From Desulfobacterales bacterium (GTDB lineage: Bacteria > Desulfobacterota > Desulfobacteria > Desulfobacterales > BuS5), in assembly GCA_020056865.1 (NCBI GenBank), contig JAGVGX010000130.1:1-5576 (forward strand): a stretch of 5,576 bases of DNA. The letters are read 5' to 3'. Each line of letters opens with the position of its first letter. Position 1 is the first letter of the stretch. Made by a program: the position numbers and the translations under genes. Below, in pieces: positions 5,540 to 5,576 of this stretch. The notes beneath the pieces are model-generated. The model saw only the letters and a program-made list of their open reading frames with translations, did no database searches and was not told the origin of the DNA.

Positions 5540-5576
5540 TGCAAAAAGAAAAAACAGTATGCTTGAAACGTTTTAT
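5539..5576 (+). CDS. Possible start of the next gene of the operon (fragment)
   Basis: Two open starts follow bioA. An ATG at 5539 overlaps the last base of the bioA stop (TAATG) and reads 12 codons, MQKEKTVCLKRF, to the edge, with no clear ribosome-binding site. An ATG at 5559, in another frame, reads MLETFY to the edge, preceded only by an A-rich AAAGAAAA stretch. Tight packing makes a downstream cotranscribed gene likely, and biotin operons often continue with bioD or bioF. The visible residues are too few to name it or choose the start. Confidence 0.3.
   Translation, partial: MQKEKTVCLKRF

Overview
This window carries ordinary chromosomal genes from a moderately AT-rich anaerobic bacterium. 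The gene styles (a 'SIVVSGR/ICGGR'-type biotin synthase, a Bacillus-like BioA, a BirA-type operator of the TGTCAACC/GGTTGACA form) fit the Desulfobacterota (former Deltaproteobacteria, e.g. Desulfobacterales) best. That placement is an inference from sequence style, not a search result.

Layout. (1) 1-938, minus strand: an AI-2E/PerM-family membrane protein whose C-terminus runs off the left edge. (2) 939-1237: a divergent intergenic region with candidate -10 boxes facing both ways and one doubtful 25-codon ORF. (3) 1238-2912, plus strand: a translationally coupled two-gene ABC-2 transporter, ATPase then permease, very close in order, length and motifs to E. coli YadG-YadH. (4) 2913-3179: a regulatory region with a perfect 11-bp inverted repeat separated by 14 nt (2928-2963), matching the BirA biotin operator, followed by a long leader that includes a dispersed-repeat-like segment. 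(5) 3180-5539, plus strand: bioB and bioA, overlapping by 4 nt (ATGA). (6) 5540-5576: probably the first codons of the next gene, too short to identify.

How the genes work together. BioA makes 7,8-diaminopelargonate (DAPA) from 8-amino-7-oxononanoate (KAPA), and BioB carries out the final sulfur insertion from dethiobiotin to biotin. The intervening step (BioD) and earlier steps (BioF and pimelate supply) are not visible and may lie downstream. The operator in front of bioB implies repression by biotinyl-AMP-bound BirA. The YadGH-like exporter ends before the operator and looks like a separate transcription unit with no evident biochemical link to biotin.

Most interesting points: BioB lacks the Cys that ligates the classical [2Fe-2S] cluster (Ser111 here) but has two extra Cys at conserved places, suggesting an alternative auxiliary Fe-S cluster; BioA carries a four-cysteine insertion and a Bacillus-like active site that raises the question of lysine versus SAM as amino donor; and the BirA operator contains a consensus -35 box and sits about 215 nt before bioB. 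I see no undescribed multi-gene system, phage, CRISPR array, tRNA or rRNA here.
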